Part shown: positions 51,598 to 63,345 of the stretch, one piece after another | Position numbering within the stretch: position 1 is the stretch's first letter | Layout of the letters: each line of letters starts with the position of its first letter | The notes under the pieces: model-generated | The model's input: the letters and a program-made list of their open reading frames with translations, nothing else | The model's database searches: none | What the model was told of the DNA's origin: nothing | Position numbers and translations under genes: made by a program | From: Rhyacophila brunnea | Taxonomy: Eukaryota; Arthropoda; Insecta; Trichoptera; Rhyacophilidae | Assembly (NCBI GenBank): GCA_022495005.1 | Contig: JAGYXB010000658.1 | Span: forward strand, 248,001 to 312,000 | Reading direction: 5' to 3' | Length of the DNA: 64,000 nucleotides

Positions 51598-52480
51598 AAA
51601 AAGTCCCAAATCACTACTTTAAAGTAGAGACAAAAACAGTATAATTTTGTCAATAATATGATCATATTACGAAATATAAAATGAATATAAAATTTCGAAA
51701 AAATACTCAAAATGGCATTAAAACTGGAGATACACATTTCTTTGAGTAAATTATTTACCAGAAACTTCACCAAAGATTTTTATTACGAAACTGGCGCTAT
51801 TAAGTTTAAAATGATGCTTATACTTAATAAAACTTACGAAAGCTTTTAAAATAAAATTTTACAGTAGTTATTTACTCAAATTACTAAAAACTAAATATGA
51901 GACTGTTTGCAATGAAATAATAAATTGTTAAAATTAATATTATATTAATCGTTCATGTGGTAGTTTATCATAATAATCAGAGTGCAAACTTTGTTTTAGT
52001 GTTTGCAAATCTTGAAAGTTTGTTGTTTTCTTTCGTCTCGACTATATAGTGGTGGTAAAATGTTTATAGCCTCGATATTATTCAATGTTCTTCTGGTTTG
52101 GTAATGTTGCTCTTGTTCAGTCTGTCTTGATTTATATGTTATTGTTCTATTAGGACTGTAATAGTGAGCTTTCAAATGTGTCACCCACTTTCCGGCCACG
52201 TCTTATCGGCGGTAATGTTTTATTTTTGAAAAAGGTGTAGTTAAGATATTCAACATTATATGACAGAGATCGAGCAGTTTTGCAGTAGTCAACATAATCC
52301 GCAGGCGCCTAAGTTTATGTTATGGTGTCGAATACGTAACTCAATAGTCAAGTGCATTGAGTCTGATCCCATTTGTGTATGTCCTTTAATGAGATACTTT
52401 TAAAGAATGGTTATTTTGTTTTTAACTCCCACGTTTAATGGAGCATTTAAAAGTGTATTGTTTTATTTTGTGCGGAAAAG
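51598..52480 (+). other. 3' flank of gene E
   Basis: Similar to the B and D flanks up to about 52,215, then a ~220-bp segment not seen in them (TGACAGAGATCGAGCAGTTT onward), then similarity resumes near 52,440. No gene. Confidence 0.45.
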
Positions 52481-52960
52481 CCGTCACTCCAAAAACATAC
52501 CTATTACCTTAGATGAAACATCCGTTATTTTTCGAATAATTTTCTTTCAATGAAATATACAAGAATTGAAGCAAACTCATTAGCTGTCAGTGCACCTTCA
52601 GTTTCATTCCACAGAAAACAGTAAACTTCTTTTGTTTTTATATTGTAAACTGTAAAGTTATGCACCTACTATTAATTTAGTTTTGTAGTACATTGCTGAC
52701 ACTTAAGACTTTGGAGCCAAAAGCACAAATTGTTAATCCATCGTAAATACAAAGTTTAGAAGATCAGAAACTTTATCATTGCTTTTTTCGCATCTTGCTT
52801 CTTCTTTTAAATCGAATGATTCATGTAATCGTTTTCTGTTATATTTTTCATTCTGTATGATGCACACGTATCACACTCATCCTTCTTATTTTTTTCTGGC
52901 GAACAATTCTTTGGTTCGAGTGGTTCCGTAGAAACACTATCGAAAGGCGTAGATAAACGT
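52480..52960 (-). pseudogene. longest transposase relic of the array, downstream of gene E
   Basis: The minus strand can be read as EPKNCSPEKNKKDECDTCAS, then NITENDYMNHS, KKKQDAKKAM, then after a shift FVFTMD and APKS, then VHNFTVYNIKTKEVYCFLWN, ETEGALTANEFASILVYFI. The Cys-pair block (K-D-CDTC), the FTMD block (a likely first catalytic Asp) and the WNE-EG block are in the order expected of the transposase-like family. Stops and shifts make it dead. It shows that the shorter relics after B and D are remnants of one ancestral insertion. Confidence 0.65.
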
Positions 52961-55590
52961 TTTTGTCATCATTCATCACATTCCTTTCGTTTGAATGTAA
53001 TTTAGTACTTTTATTTCAGGCAATGCCAATAAAAAAAAATTGTGCTCTGGACATTATTTGAATGTACCTGCTGACACGGCCACAAAATGCGGGCCTTCAG
53101 CACGCATTTTTCGCGACGACTTTATGACGTCACAACTATTTTGGTCTGATCGTTAATGTCAATTTATACACCAAAAATACGGGCGTCTACCTAAAAACAA
53201 AGCTATAAGGTACATCTAATGTGTCCCATAGTTCAGTCTGAGTGGCTCACAGTCACTCAGAGTGAACTGTTGATGATTTTTCTGGCTGACCAAATGGTCT
53301 TTATAAAAAAAATGTAAGACTTAAAAGTCTAGAATATAAGGTTAAAATAAGTAAATTTTATGTAAACAATTTATACGATATCGTTACCTAATCATGTAAA
53401 CCGAAGCAAATTTATATCCGTAATCTTTTTGCATTATATTAAATTATTCTGCATGCGTAATATTTTGATATAGCGCGAGAAAAATACAGAGTTCAAAGCG
53501 TATGAGGTAGAGGGAAAAACCTCTTCAGAAAATAAATCCATGTGTGTGAGCGAGACACGATCGGAATAGAATTTACTCTATGAAAATACTTTATTTAACA
53601 AAAATATTATGATATCGAATAATGTTGTAATAAAAATTAAATGATCAGATATTGTGAGTATTCGCTGCGCGTATCTAATAAAAATGATAAATTTTAATTT
53701 TTGCTCAAAATAAAAGAACGTACTATCACCAAAAAAAAAGGAAGGCCCTGAAGCCCGACAGTTTCAAATTCCAAGTCAAAGTCAGGAAAGCCGCGACCGA
53801 AAGTTTGGTTCTTCTGCCGTGCGAGACGGTGTCCCGGCTTGACCGATAACTTCTAAGAAAGACCCCTCCAGCCGAGGCGCGTCCAAAAATTTACAGCTCA
53901 CAGCCGTGACAAATAACCCGCCGGCACCCCGCGCGTACCGCACCTTCCGAGCAAAAAAGTGCACCGATCTCCAAAATCTGTGATTTTAGATAATTGTAAG
54001 ACAGTACGTTTTCTTCCGCCAAAGTGTAAGGTACCTAGGGCTACACCCTCGGTGTGGCCTGGGTTCTTTACGATGTAAACTGTCAAGTCACGCCCGTTTT
54101 AATATTATAAATTAGTGAATCCCTTCCGTGTTATCGGCTTAATAATAACTCCTATAACCACCTCGAAATCACGCATCGCGTCTTCGATAAAACGCTCTGG
54201 CGTCAATTCCGCTAATGCGCCCAAACACGTGCTCCAATGTGACGACTGTGCGATAACTAAATCTAAGGCTTCTTTAAGTGTAATTAATGATGTAAAACAA
54301 TCGATGTTTGTTTAATTAAATGTGTAAATAAACCAGTCTGCGCAGGCTGTTATATCAAAAATACGTGTTATCAATAATTACGCCCTATGATGTCCACACA
54401 TGACCTGCAACCCGAAGTGATACCGGATCAGGACATCCTCCCAGAAGACATGTGAGTTCCTAACCTTCCACCCCCGGTATTAGTACGTATTTAGTACGTG
54501 GTAAATAAATAAGATAAATATAAAAGTTGCAAATGTAATAATGTAGATATTAAGGCACTATTATTTTGTTAATTTAAAATTTAAAATTGTAATCTAGATC
54601 TTTCAGCTTAGCCTGACAGATCCTTTTCAATTTGTGAAAAAGTACATTGAAACATGTAAACTTTGAACTTCATAAATTCACACTTGTGAAAATATCGTTT
54701 AGATCTTAAACTTTATTGATGTCTTATATTGTCTTGCAAACATATTTGTTTGGATCGAACTCGTGTTTTCCTCCTGAACAAGAGAAAACAGCGCGGAAAA
54801 TGTTGAGTATAAAAGATAACGTGAGTTATAATTTTTAATCCATACCAGCGACTACTGTAAGCTCAAACAGTTATGTGAGGCGTTATATTTCTGTACATAT
54901 TCGCGATATCCACCGTTTTAAATCAATAAACTATCTTTTTATATTATGATAATCCCGATTTTTGAATCGGAAAATATTTACCTGATTTACGTTAAAACTA
55001 CTAGTAGGACTTTTTTTCACCTTCCGCGCGCAAAAGCGTCATGAAAAGTCATGTACGGCTTTTTTTACATTTTCCTAAACTTTAAACAGTTAATATATAT
55101 ATCACGGCAGCAGGAATTGAGACCCTCATCAGCCTGTATAATTTCATGATCGGAATTATTGACGATTCTTAAGATATTTAGTAAAAACCTAAGAAAAGGG
55201 AAGAGGGCCTCGTCTCTCTGACGTCAATTTTTTAGGGAAACACCACCTGGTGGGTAGATAAACCCGCGTTTTCCCATACAAATTCAGTCATCGGCTTCTG
55301 CGTTTAGTGATAACGTTTAGTGATCCACGCTGCTCCTCGCGAAGAATTGCAGACATTCGTGTTATTTTTTAAAACTCAATCGGAATTTTTCTCATTCGTT
55401 GTACGTGTAAATACGTCACAGCGACCTACATCATCAATGTATGACGGCGCCGAGATTGTCATCCCGTAGATGAATACGTCATTAAGTACGTAGTAACTTG
55501 GTACTCGGAAGTACATCTAGAAGAGAAACAGCGTTTCCCAATCTTTATAGTCGGTGCCTCAATAATAAAATAATTGCTCAGCCATACCTA
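52961..55590. other. unassigned region between genes E and F
   Basis: It does not match the other intergenic units. A hairpin with 15-bp arms (AGTTCAGTCTGAGTG and CACTCAGAGTGAACT, one mismatch) lies at 53,230-53,268. A GC-richer block at 53,740-54,300 has open frames on both strands (minus 53,782-53,964 and 53,898-54,086; plus 54,115-54,315); the minus-strand piece VRYARGAGGLF...GSFLEVIGQAG could be retroelement debris but is not identified. I see no supported gene. Confidence 0.4.
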
Positions 55591-55599
55591 TAAATTAAA

Positions 55600-56320
55600 A
55601 TAAATAGTTATCTATAATATAATAATCAATATTTGTTTGTTTGTTTGTTCGTATTTTATGCGCTGCCATACCGTTCATCCGATTGCCATAAAACTTTGTC
55701 AACTTATTTCTTGCACTTACGCGCAGATTATAGGCTCTTATACATAAAAATGAAAGTCTGTCTGTCCTATGCGTTCTTATACCATTCATCCGATTGCGAT
55801 GAAACTTCGTCAGTTGTTGTGGTAACACCCACAAAGGTTTCTGAATTAGTACAACCATATTCTTCTTCTTCTTCATTCTATCTTTTTTTATTCGTATGGT
55901 TCCTATACCATTCGTCCGATTGCAATGAAACTTTCGTCAGTTGTTGTGCCCACACCCGCGAAGGTTTCTGAATTAGTATAACAATTTTTTTCATCTTTTT
56001 CTTCTATTCTATCTTCTTCTATTCGTATGCGTTCTTATACCATTCATCCGATTGCGATAAAATTTTGATCAGTTGTTGTGCGCATGCTTGCAAAGGTTTC
56101 TGAATTATAAAAACCATCTTCTTCTTCTTCATCATCATTTTATCTTGTTTTATTCGTATGGTTCCTATACCATTCATCCGATTGCGATAAAACCTTCGTT
56201 AGTTGTTGTGGTAACACCCGCAAAGGTTTCTGAATTAGTACAACCATATTCTGCTTCTTATATTGTTTATTCTTTTTTTCGCATGAGTTCCTATTCCATT
56301 CATCCGATTGCCTCACACGG
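55600..56320 (+). repeat. ~130-bp satellite array, inverted relative to gene B and D flanks
   Basis: Five or so units read CATCCGATTGCGATGAAAC, TCAGTTGTTGTG, CCCGCGAAGGTTTCTGAATT and TTCTTCTTCTTC. It starts with TTTGTTTGTTTGTTTG, the complement of the end of the B and D arrays, so it is an inverted copy. Long open frames across it are artefacts of the repeat. Confidence 0.75.
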
Positions 56321-56725
56321 ACCCAATTGTTCATGGAGATCGGATAGCAACCGAGGCCAACTTTGCGGTATTCGAAAAAAATGCAGCGTCGTATGGGGAG
56401 CGGGATAGTCCCGACTTTTCTGTAGACTCATCCATTTCAATTCGTGATACCCAGTATGCGGGTACACAAAGCGCTTAACGTCAGCGGACAGCAGAGCCAG
56501 TCCAAAAAACAAAAAAAAATCTTTCTTATCTTTCTTATTTAAGCACTATGGTGCATGGTTGCAGCATCAGTCTCGTGCGGCTCCGTTTCGGGACGAAATG
56601 AGCACTTAAAATCACTTATTTCAGACACGTTTAAAGCGTTATGGAAAGCGGCCGTGCATATCCACGGCTGTGCATATATGACGGGTGGTGGTGGGAACTT
56701 TTACATATCTTCTTCTTATTCTGTT
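56311..56725. other. ~400-bp insertion splitting a satellite unit
   Basis: The satellite stops within CATTCATCCGATTGC at 56,311 and resumes at 56,726 (GCGTTCGTATACCATTCATC). The inserted sequence is GC-richer and carries a 70-codon minus-strand frame (56,300-56,512) with SADVKRFVYPHTGYHELKWM, unrecognised. Confidence 0.4.
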
Positions 56726-56950
56726 TGTATGCGTTCGTATACCATTCATCCGATTGCAATAAAACTTTGGTGAGTTGTCGTGCGCACGCCCGCGAAGATT
56801 TCTGACTTAGAAAATATTCTTCTTCTATTTGTATGCATTCCTATACCATTCATCCGATTGCGATGAAACTTTTGTCGGTTATTGTTCGCACACTTGCGAA
56901 TGTTAGTATTGTATAAAATACAAAGTTTGTTGTTTGTTTGTTTGTTCCAT
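56726..56950 (+). repeat. continuation of the satellite array
   Basis: Two more units (CATCCGATTGCAATAAAAC, then CATCCGATTGCGATGAAAC), ending in TTTGTTTGTTTGTTTGTTCC. Confidence 0.65.
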
Positions 56951-57576
56951 CCAATTTTGATTGTTTTACTACATTTTAATACTATTAATAACGTTTGCAT
57001 ATTTTGGATTCGATTTTAATTTAGTGTTCTTTTGTTTGACGTTTACTCCTGTTAGAATTACTTTCATATTGCCATATTGTATTACACAGATATTTTAATT
57101 TTAAAAAGATAATTTTAATATTATTGTTTAAAAATCTAAGATAAATGTATCTACGAAGCGACCCTGTGCGAACCCGGGTATTATTTTTAAATATAATATA
57201 GTGTAAAGATACCAAATAAAACTAATTATAAAAACATTATTTTATTCAAGAATAATTAAATAAATAATTAAACTATAATAACAAGAACTTTTAATTTAAC
57301 ATAGACCCTCGATCTATATTGCGAGACAATATGACACGTAAGCTCGGTGACATTGAATTTAGATCACCAACTGTTTTTTGACGTCTCACGCAGTGACCGT
57401 GAAATAATGTTAAATTAAATAAAAATAATATATCCATTAGCTTCTGACGTCATCCTAATATCGGGTGGCGTTTCTAAATCATTACATCGCAGTGTTGATA
57501 TGGTGTGTTCACAAGTGTCGTATAGAACTCTTACTTGACTACCCTCTCCGACCCCGTGCTGAGCTAGCTTAAACCA

Positions 57577-58195
57577 GGGGTTCTCAATCTAGGGACAGGG
57601 CCGGTTGAGAATTTAACGCCCTTGCATCTTCACCAGGACCGGGGTATCGTCAGTAGGCCACAATCGTCCACCAGGCGGCAGTGGCCAGTGGCGCACCCAA
57701 GGGGGGGGGCAGGGCGCCCTGGCACCCCCCAAACATGAAAAGTATTGATTTAAAACATTGAAATTGAAGGCCAATAAACTATACCTTAGGCTTAGACAAA
57801 TAACACGGCAAAAAAAAAATTTGTAATTCTTCAGCACCTTTTTTAGAAAAATTTCATAGATTTTAATTTCCATCACAAAAATTTCAAAACACTAATGTCA
57901 GGTTTTTTTAGAAACCCAATCCATTTTAAACCGTTTAAAAAGAAAAATTTTGTTAGGTACATGTTCAAACACGCGCGTTAACATCATTTTACTCCCTACT
58001 TCAAGTTTAGTTTGTCGATTCATGGCTACGGCCGTATGTTGTAGCTTAATTATGTAAGCTAATATTTTAGTTTTAAGTACCCAGTTTAGGTAGCTATTTC
58101 TATATATGCCAAATGATTCTCGTCGATTTGCCGCCCTCGAGTAACTGCCACCCCCAAGCGACGCTAAGTCCGCCTACCCCCACGGGACGTCACTG
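57577..58195. mobile_element. two adjoining DNA-transposon ends, including a second copy of the CAGTGGCGCACCC element
   Basis: At about 57,577 CAGGGGTTCTCAATCTAGGG is a typical hAT-like end. At 57,686 CAGTGGCGCACCCAAGGGGG starts a segment that is the reverse complement of 7,600-7,858 for about 250 bp. It probably ends at CACGGGACGTCACTG (58,181-58,195), whose complement begins CAGTGACGTCCC, an imperfect inverted terminus. No target duplication was found. No transposase frame. Confidence 0.55.
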
Positions 58196-58786
58196 ACATT
58201 GGATAATCCAACGTTTAGCTGGAACACCCAATTTGAAATTGGGATTTTTCAAAAATTCATACACAAGCGTGCACTAACTATGCACAGACGAACCCAAAAA
58301 AAGTTGGAGTTTTAACACTGGGTATTCCAGGTAAATGGACCTCTACGTGTTCTGGTTTTTTCTTAGTGTCCTTGCTTGAGCCTGTTTGTAGGTATGGATT
58401 TTAAAAATCTGTCTAGAATTATGTAATTTTATAGAAGCGTTGTAGGAATAATTATTCCGTATAATAATATTATGTAAAAGATTTAAATTTAAATAATTAT
58501 TACCTTTAAGTACCTTGTAATAGACACGTAAACATTACACTGCTGTTAACTCATTTAGTGCTAACACCGCGACTGGCGCGTTCGGAGTACTTGGCCATTA
58601 AAAGGTCAGCAGTGATGATTGTCTTAATATAATGTAACTGCATTGTTGCCATTTTAACATTATGGTTCCAACCACTTCCGAATAAATAAATGGTTTTCAT
58701 CGAATTCAACGGCATTTTCCTAATTTCGGGAAACTTTTTTTATCATCTCGCCATACTTTCTTTTGTTTTGATTTGATAATAGTAGT

Positions 58787-59090
58787 AATTTACATGGGAA
58801 TACAGTCCGAAAATCAATGACACCAACCGTCAAATAAAAAATATAGTTTCTGTATGACAAATAATTTTTGTCCTCGTACCTACAATCGGAAAAAAAATAT
58901 TCGACATTCAACAACATGCTCAAAGAACTAAAATTTGGAATTCTGATGACAACGCGTACTATTTTTTTTTAAAACTATATTATTTCTGGGAATGCGAACT
59001 AAAAAGGTGGCAGCACTGGAATTTAGAAGTGATACAGTGTCAGAGGACGAAGCTAGTGACAGCTGATATTGATATTAAATACCGCGTAAA
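58787..59090 (+). promoter_or_regulatory. 5' flank and leader of gene F; empty site for the LTR element
   Basis: This aligns with 10,327-10,443 joined to 17,194-17,468 upstream of gene B, with a single GTAC at 58,876-58,879 where gene B's flank has the 6.75-kb retrotransposon. The last 80 bases hold the conserved leader (AGGTGGCAGCACTGG, AAGCTAGTGACAGCTGATAT), with a 3-base deletion before AAGC. Confidence 0.6.
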
Positions 59091-59267
59091 ATGGAAGTAA
59101 AAACCGAAATTAAGGATGAAATATTGTCAGACGACACGGCGGACGTGATCGGTGACAGTGCATACCAATGTTTTGACGTAAATCACTTCAAAAGAAAGGG
59201 TCGATTTGACATGTAAGTCAAACAGGAAAATATCAATGACGACAACAATAGTATCCACTTAAAAGAG
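59091..59267 (+). pseudogene. zinc-finger gene F, exon 1 with nonsense codon
   Basis: Aligns over all 59 codons to the other exon 1 copies (MEVKTEIKDEILSDDTADVI) and ends in GAG|gtaagt. Codon 42, TCA (Ser) elsewhere, is TAA at 59,214-59,216, which ends translation before VKQE. Codons 27-28 are also changed (TrpIle to CysPhe). The same C-to-A change makes ATGTAAGT, a new consensus 5' splice site inside the exon. Using it would give phase 2 and break the frame into exon 2. Protein F would need to start at the exon 2 ATG, or the gene is dying. Confidence 0.8.
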
Positions 59268-60257
59268 GTAAGTAGATTCCGAATTTGTTTAGGCGGGCAG
59301 CAAAAAGGATTATACAATGGTTTTTCCTTTCAATTTTACGAAATCAGTAGGTAATACAAAAATGAATATTAACTAACCACAAAAATTAGTGAAAGTGACA
59401 CAGTTTATCGTAATGTGCGAAAACTTTACGGTGATGGGCAGCGGCTTGGAGAACTAGATCCTCTCCTTTCGCATTTCAGTATTCATTCCCCTCACCTTGA
59501 ACGCATTTGACATTTCTTATAAGAGCGCGGTATCAGTCATTTAGACGTGATAATAATGGCGAATGTTTTGAAAAGTGACAGCAAGAAATATATAAGTCAT
59601 CTTATCTCCTACTGTGAAGAAGAAAACGACAAAATAACATCATTCGGCTACACAACTTCGTAATCGAAATGTTGCCGCGATGACAGCTACAAAACACACC
59701 TAAAATTTTAACGTGGTGATATAAAATTTATCCTAAATTATTAATTATTGGTAAAAAATGTCTACCATTATTTTAAATTTGCGAAAATATAGGTATAGGT
59801 ACCTAATTCAGGAAGTGGGGGAATAATATCTTCTCATCCTGACTATACTCACAATACTTCGAAATCGAAAACCATAGATTAGATCAACAGGAGCGCCGCC
59901 CCAAAAGTTTCCGGTCTTCAGTAATAGGTACTATTAACCATAAACATTTGAGTAGGCATTGATTTTTACCAATGATTTAAAGACTTCGATATTGTATTGT
60001 TTTGTAGTGGTGAATACAAGAGATCGTTGCGAGTTACGACTTTCACTCCATATTATTTTGCATTTGAATCTGCGAATATTCTCGTAACACGACAAGGACA
60101 ATAAATATTGTTTTATCGCTCGAGCTAAGCGCTAGCAGTTTATCAGTGACTTTGATAATAATCGGCGAGTAGACTTCAACCGTAAGTTGGTTGAGTAAAT
60201 GATGAGCCCTCTTGATTAACCAAATATCTAAGTAATACTTTTAGTTAAATTTAGTTA

Positions 60258-62910
60258 AACAGTTTTCATAAAATTTTGAGTTAGATATATATTTAGAGAT
60301 ATACTTTTGTCCACTATATGTTGGACAAAGTTATAGTTTCAAAAAAGGCCTCAATCCGTCAATATTTATTATCAAAAATTAGGCTTAATTTCAAAACCCC
60401 CTAAAACATTTGGCGTGTGAATTTTAAATCCCCTTAAAATGAATAAGCCAATCAGCGGCTGCTCTGATGGTCATGTGATACGGATTTCAATATGTCTGCC
60501 TGAACAAAATTAAAGTGACTTCGTGTTAATCGCTCTATAGGTTAATAGTATTTTTTTATATTTATAATTAATGTTTAACTGATTAATGTGTCGAAACATA
60601 AGCATAATGAGTCAAGGAAGCGTTTACAAAGAAAATAAATATGAAAAGTCAATATCAAACGCCAAAAACGGTAAGTGAATATTGACAATTTCTGCGTGTT
60701 ATTTGTCCAATAATACAGTGGTGTCTCGTCATACTGTCCCTATTGTTGATTAAAAATAATTACAGTTTACCATAGAAAACGTTAAATATGTACCTATTGA
60801 CTTAATACTTTTTTCACATACTTTATTAATTATCAGGACCGGTTTTACCTACTTATTATTTTCTATACAAATATTTAAAAATGCATAACAACAAAATATA
60901 AAGTAGGGACAGCCACTAACTAGAATAAAAATAATTATATTTACACCATACCTATACCATTCATCCGATTACGATGAAACTTTCGTCAGTTGTTGTGCAC
61001 ACACCCACAAAGATTTTTGAATTAGTACAACCATCTACTTCTTCTATTCCATCTTCTTCTCTTCGTATGCGTTCCTATACCAATAATCCGATTACGATGA
61101 AACTTTGGGGAGTTGTGCGCACGCCCGCGCAGGTTTCTGAATTAGTACAACCATCTTCTTCTTCTATTCGTATGCATTTCTATACCATTCATCCGATTGC
61201 GATGAAACTTTCGTCAGTTGGTGTGCTCACACCCGCGAAGGATTCTGAATGATGGTTGTACTAATTCAGAAACCTTTGCGGGCGTGCGCACAACAACCGA
61301 CGAAAGTTTCATCGCAATCGGATGAATGGTATAGGAACGCACACGCATACAAGAAGATAGAATAGAAGAAGCTGGTTGTAATTGTTGAGAGATAGCCGTC
61401 TAATAGAATAATATAACAATTTAATTAAGTAATATAATTAATAATATAAGAATAAAGTAGTACGTGTCAAAACCTAGCACTCGCTACGCCGATGATAGAT
61501 ACCGACTATTGTCTGTAAGAGGGAGACAAATTGTACTTCCCACTATTACATCGCACCTGTGTGTGTCGGCGTGATACTAGTTAGTTCTCTTCGGTTAATT
61601 GTAACGCGCGCAATAATAATGTAATGTGTTATAATAATTCTGTATATTAGTTGAATATAAATAAAATTAATCGTAAATTAATGCTTATTTACGATCCTCA
61701 AAACAATCCACTATTCCCAAAAGTAATAATTCAGAAACCTTCACGGGTTTGCGCACAAGAACCGAAGAAAGTTTCACTGAAATCGGATGAATGGTATATG
61801 AACGCATACAAATATAAGAAGATAGAATATAAGAAGAAGAAGAAAAAGATAGTTGTACTAATTCAGAAATCTTCGCGAGTGTGCGCACAGCAACTGACAA
61901 AAGTTTCATCGCAATCGGGTAAATGGTATAGGAAAGCACACGCATAGAAGAAAATAGGATAGAAAAAGAAGAAGAAGATAGTTGTACTAATTCAGAAACC
62001 TCCAAGGGTGTGCGCACAATAACTGACGTAAGTTTCGTCGCAATCGGATGAATGGTATAGGAACCATATGAACAAAAGAAGATAGAATGAAGAAGGAGAA
62101 GAAGATGGTTGTACTAATTCAGAAACCTTCGCGGGTGTGCGCACACCAACTGACGAAAGTTTCATCGCAATCGAATGAAAGGTATTAGAACGCATACGAA
62201 TAGAAAAAGAAGAAGATGATTTGTTTTAATTGAGACACCTTTTTAAGTGTGCGTACAACAACCGACGAAGAATAATATAGATTTTCCTAATCAAAAACTT
62301 CGTGGGTGTTCACATAATAACTCACGAAAGTTCCATCGCAATCGGATGATTTGTAAAGGAACGCATGCGGGACAAACAAACATTCATTTATATATATAAT
62401 ATATAGTCTACTGTTCTATTTCATTATTATTTGTAATATTTTTAATTATATAATATCTATGTATACAATTGTAAATTCTATATCTTTAACATAATTTATA
62501 TTGTTAATTTTAGTTACCTACTTCGAATAAATATTTTTTAAATTTGTACAAAACATATTTATTGTTTCTCCAAGAAATAGAACTGCTGGACGCCTTTTGC
62601 AATTTCTTGATGCGCCCCTCCATGCATTACCCCCTTAAATCGTACATGTTAATTTCAAAAGCCCCTAAAACGGTAGTTGAGTTTCAAAGTCCGCTAAAAT
62701 GAAAATCATTTTATTTTTAATATTCTCTCAGTAAAATATGCAAAAGTGAGTAAGGGATACTAAATATTATACTCTTTATAGTGTATGAATCAAATAATAA
62801 ATACATAAAGTTATGTATTTATTGTAAGTATATTCAAAAGATATGACTTTTTCTTATTTTTCTCAGAACTGTCAAAAGTCGTTTTAGGGGCTTTTGAAAC
62901 TAGAAGCTTC
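60258..62910. mobile_element. 2.65-kb copy of the gene C TIR element, left end lost, intron 1 of gene F
   Basis: From GTTTTCATAAAATTTTGAG (60,262) to GAAACTAGAAGCTTC (62,910) this matches 30,136-32,706 in gene C, including both satellite arms (60,950-61,350 and 61,725-62,380). The left terminus and its ATTT duplication are missing; instead intron sequence of the gene B type (CTTTTAGTTAAATTTAG) abuts directly. The missing end fits recombination within the element, not an independent insertion. Confidence 0.8.
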
Positions 62911-63070
62911 ATTTAATAAACGCCGGACTATACCCTAAAAATGACGTCATGATATTCTTTAAGTATAATAATCAACCAATGTGTGCGAATAGTATAATAA
63001 AATAATAGAAACATTACGTGAAACTTCATATTGGTGATACTGTTACATAATATTATTAATGTTATTTTAG

Positions 63071-63223
63071 ATGCGCGACGACGGTCTGATCAATATAAAG
63101 TCTAAGAATGGTAATGAAGGAATCGTCATCAAAGAAGAATTTGTTGACAACGCAATCGGCCAAACCGATAATAAAAGTCCTCAACCCGGCTGCTCTGATC
63201 CACTATACATGCAATTAGATAAG
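63071..63223 (+). CDS. zinc-finger gene F, exon 2
   Basis: 51 codons, phase 0/0, ATG at the acceptor. Variants AIGQTDNKSPQPGC and SDPLYM are shared with gene C. IKSE is changed to IKSK, removing one psi-K-x-E motif, while IKEE remains. The last codon is AAG rather than CAG, giving an AAG|gtattt donor. The in-frame ATG could be the working start given the nonsense codon in exon 1. Confidence 0.75.
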
Positions 63224-63345
63224 GTATTTATATCAATTAACTGTCAAAACACATTGTATAGTTAGTATAAGTGAATAAAAATATTACTATGTACTCTACA
63301 ATTGTATAATACAATTATTAAATTATCAAACTGTTCTTTGTGTAG

